This document shows positions 24,636 to 25,739 of a DNA stretch of 25,739 nt, one piece after another. A model generated the notes under the pieces. That model saw nothing but the letters and a program-made list of their open reading frames with translations. It was not told the DNA's origin and did not search any database. Positions within the stretch are counted from its first letter, which is position 1. Each line of letters opens with the position of its first letter. The position numbers and the translations under genes are program-made. Source of the DNA: JANQPC01 sp039208375 (GTDB lineage: Bacteria; Pseudomonadota; Alphaproteobacteria; Rhodobacterales; Rhodobacteraceae); NCBI GenBank assembly GCA_039208375.1, contig JBCCRC010000049.1, positions 1 to 25,739 on the forward strand, read 5' to 3'.

Positions 24636-25739
24636 ATGCATGTCATCTTCCGCGAAAGCCATGGGCTAGAAGAGACGGAGACGCCCACCGATCTTGGGCA
24701 ATCGCCTGCGGACTTGGTGGTTCTGACCTTCTCTGACAGTGATCTGGGTGCTTTCGCAGCGGGCTGGCATCGCGGTGGTGGGCCAGAGGGACGTTTGCCC
24801 ACGTTGCGGCTGGCCAACATTGTCGCGCTTAAACATCCGCTCTCAGTTGATACGTATGTGGAGCAAACGCTTTCGGGGGCGAAAGGTATTCTGATCCGCC
24901 TGATCGGCGGCGTGCCCTACTGGCCTTACGGCTTGCAGCAGATCGCGGCGCTGGCGCGCGCGAAGGGCATCGCGCTGGCGGTTCTGCCGGCCGATGGGCG
25001 GCCGGATGCGCGGCTTGATGCAGTGTCAACCGTGCCCGCTTCGACGCTGCGGCGCCTGTCGCACCTGTGCGATACCGGCGGCGCGGTTGCCGCGCAGGCC
25101 GCGCTCGCGCAATTGGCCCTCGCTGCCGGCTTGTACGCAGGCCCTGTTCTGGGCGCGAAGACGCTGCCGCAAGTGGGGGCGTGGACGCCGGAGGATGGCG
25201 TTGCCTGCCCCGGGCCCGCCAGGTTCGAAGCTCAGTTGGATGGCGCCGCTCCTCTAGTGCTGATCGTATTCTACCGATCCTACCTCGTTGCGGCAGACCT
25301 TGCGCCGATCGAGGCGCTCTTTGCGGCATTGCGCCAGCGTGGATTTCGGGCGCTGGGTCTCTTTGCGCCATCGTTGAAGGCACCAGGCGCGCGTGACTGG
25401 CTTGCGCGCCAGGTTCGCCAACTGGCGCCAGCGGCGATCGTAAACGCAACGTCGTTCTCAGGACGGGGCGATGCGGGCAGCTCCCCGCTTGATGCGTCGG
25501 GCGCGCCCGTTTTTCAGGTGGCACTTGCCACCTCGACTCGCGATGCGTGGAAAGAAGCGGAGCGCGGCCTGTCGCCGGCCGATCTGGCGATGCATGTGGT
25601 GTTGCCCGAGGTTGATGGGCGTCTCTTTGCAGGCGTAGCGTCATTCAAAGAGCCGGGCAATCGGGATAACCATTTAGAATTTGCGCGTTATGCCCATTCG
25701 CCCGACACCCATCGCATCGCGGCGATTGCAGATCGTGTA
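24636..25739 (+). CDS. cobN: Cobaltochelatase subunit CobN, N-terminal part (cut by window edge)
   Basis: Large subunit of the aerobic ATP-dependent cobaltochelatase CobNST, which inserts cobalt into hydrogenobyrinic acid a,c-diamide. 368 codons are visible and remain open at the right edge; the full protein is usually above 1,200 residues. Signatures include SGAKGILIRLIGGVPYWPYG (about 79-98), LCDTGGAVAAQ, LVLIVFYRSYLVAADLAPIEAL (the FYRS motif) and FAGVASFKEPG. ATG 24636 starts MHVIFRESHGLEET, close to other CobN N-termini. Presence of CobN and CobW indicates the aerobic, late-cobalt route. cobS and cobT are not in the window. Confidence 0.93.
   Translation, partial: MHVIFRESHGLEETETPTDLGQSPADLVVLTFSDSDLGAFAAGWHRGGGPEGRLPTLRLANIVALKHPLSVDTYVEQTLSGAKGILIRLIGGVPYWPYGLQQIAALARAKGIALAVLPADGRPDARLDAVSTVPASTLRRLSHLCDTGGAVAAQAALAQLALAAGLYAGPVLGAKTLPQVGAWTPEDGVACPGPARFEAQLDGAAPLVLIVFYRSYLVAADLAPIEALFAALRQRGFRALGLFAPSLKAPGARDWLARQVRQLAPAAIVNATSFSGRGDAGSSPLDASGAPVFQVALATSTRDAWKEAERGLSPADLAMHVVLPEVDGRLFAGVASFKEPGNRDNHLEFARYAHSPDTHRIAAIADRV

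Noticed and set aside
24829..25644. A 271-codon minus-strand frame at the right end
   Set aside because: It is the antisense shadow of cobN, whose plus-strand frame is open to the edge and carries CobN signatures.

Overview
The window looks like a chromosomal segment of an alphaproteobacterium of the Rhodobacteraceae/Roseobacter type. The evidence is high GC with GC-rich third codon positions, an iscR-led suf operon that also contains a NifS/IscS-like desulfurase and several Rhodobacteraceae-style extra genes, an Irr-type (TTAGAA-N3-TTCTAA) operator at the suf promoter, and aerobic-pathway cobalamin genes (cobN, cobW) under cobalamin riboswitches. The family assignment is inference from gene content; no 16S or other marker is present.

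Layout. (1) 1-4317, minus strand: the N-terminal part of typA/bipA (cut by the window edge), a YitT-type membrane protein, an unrecognised membrane protein, NADP-dependent isocitrate dehydrogenase (icd) with a likely terminator, and a serine alpha/beta hydrolase. (2) 4361-13994, plus strand: a single long, tightly packed Fe-S cluster assembly operon. It runs iscR, IscS-like desulfurase, sufB, a small exported protein, a small membrane protein, a YbjQ-family protein, a cupin, a three-helix membrane protein, sufC, sufD, a four-helix membrane protein, a YIP1-family protein and sufS. Its promoter has a TTGACG/TAGAAT pair whose -10 lies inside a perfect 15-bp Irr-like palindrome. The IscR lacks the usual three cluster-binding cysteines. 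(3) 14035-14111: tRNA-Arg(CCG). (4) 14143-18085, minus strand: a cobalamin riboswitch followed by a DUF1636 protein, a family-5 solute-binding protein and two DppB/DppC-type permeases. No ATP-binding subunit follows; the cluster stops 31 bp from the tRNA 3' end. (5) 18304-20233, plus strand: cobD (cbiB) and cobC. (6) 20323-22826, minus strand: cobO, a lower-GC nuclease-like gene, and cobQ. (7) 22846-25739, plus strand: a second cobalamin riboswitch with a terminator-like expression platform, then a second DUF1636 gene, cobW and the start of cobN (cut by the right edge).

How the genes fit together. The suf operon makes and delivers Fe-S clusters under iron and Fe-S control. The right half makes adenosylcobalamin by the late-cobalt-insertion route: CobN (chelatase), CobW (metal GTPase), CobO (adenosylation), CobQ (amidation), and CobC plus CobD (aminopropanol arm). 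Both riboswitch-controlled operons begin with a cysteine-rich DUF1636 gene. One continues into a nickel/peptide-type importer, the other into cobalt chelation genes. The simplest reading is that DUF1636 and the importer take part in cobalt supply when B12 is scarce. That is inference, and it is the least described system here.
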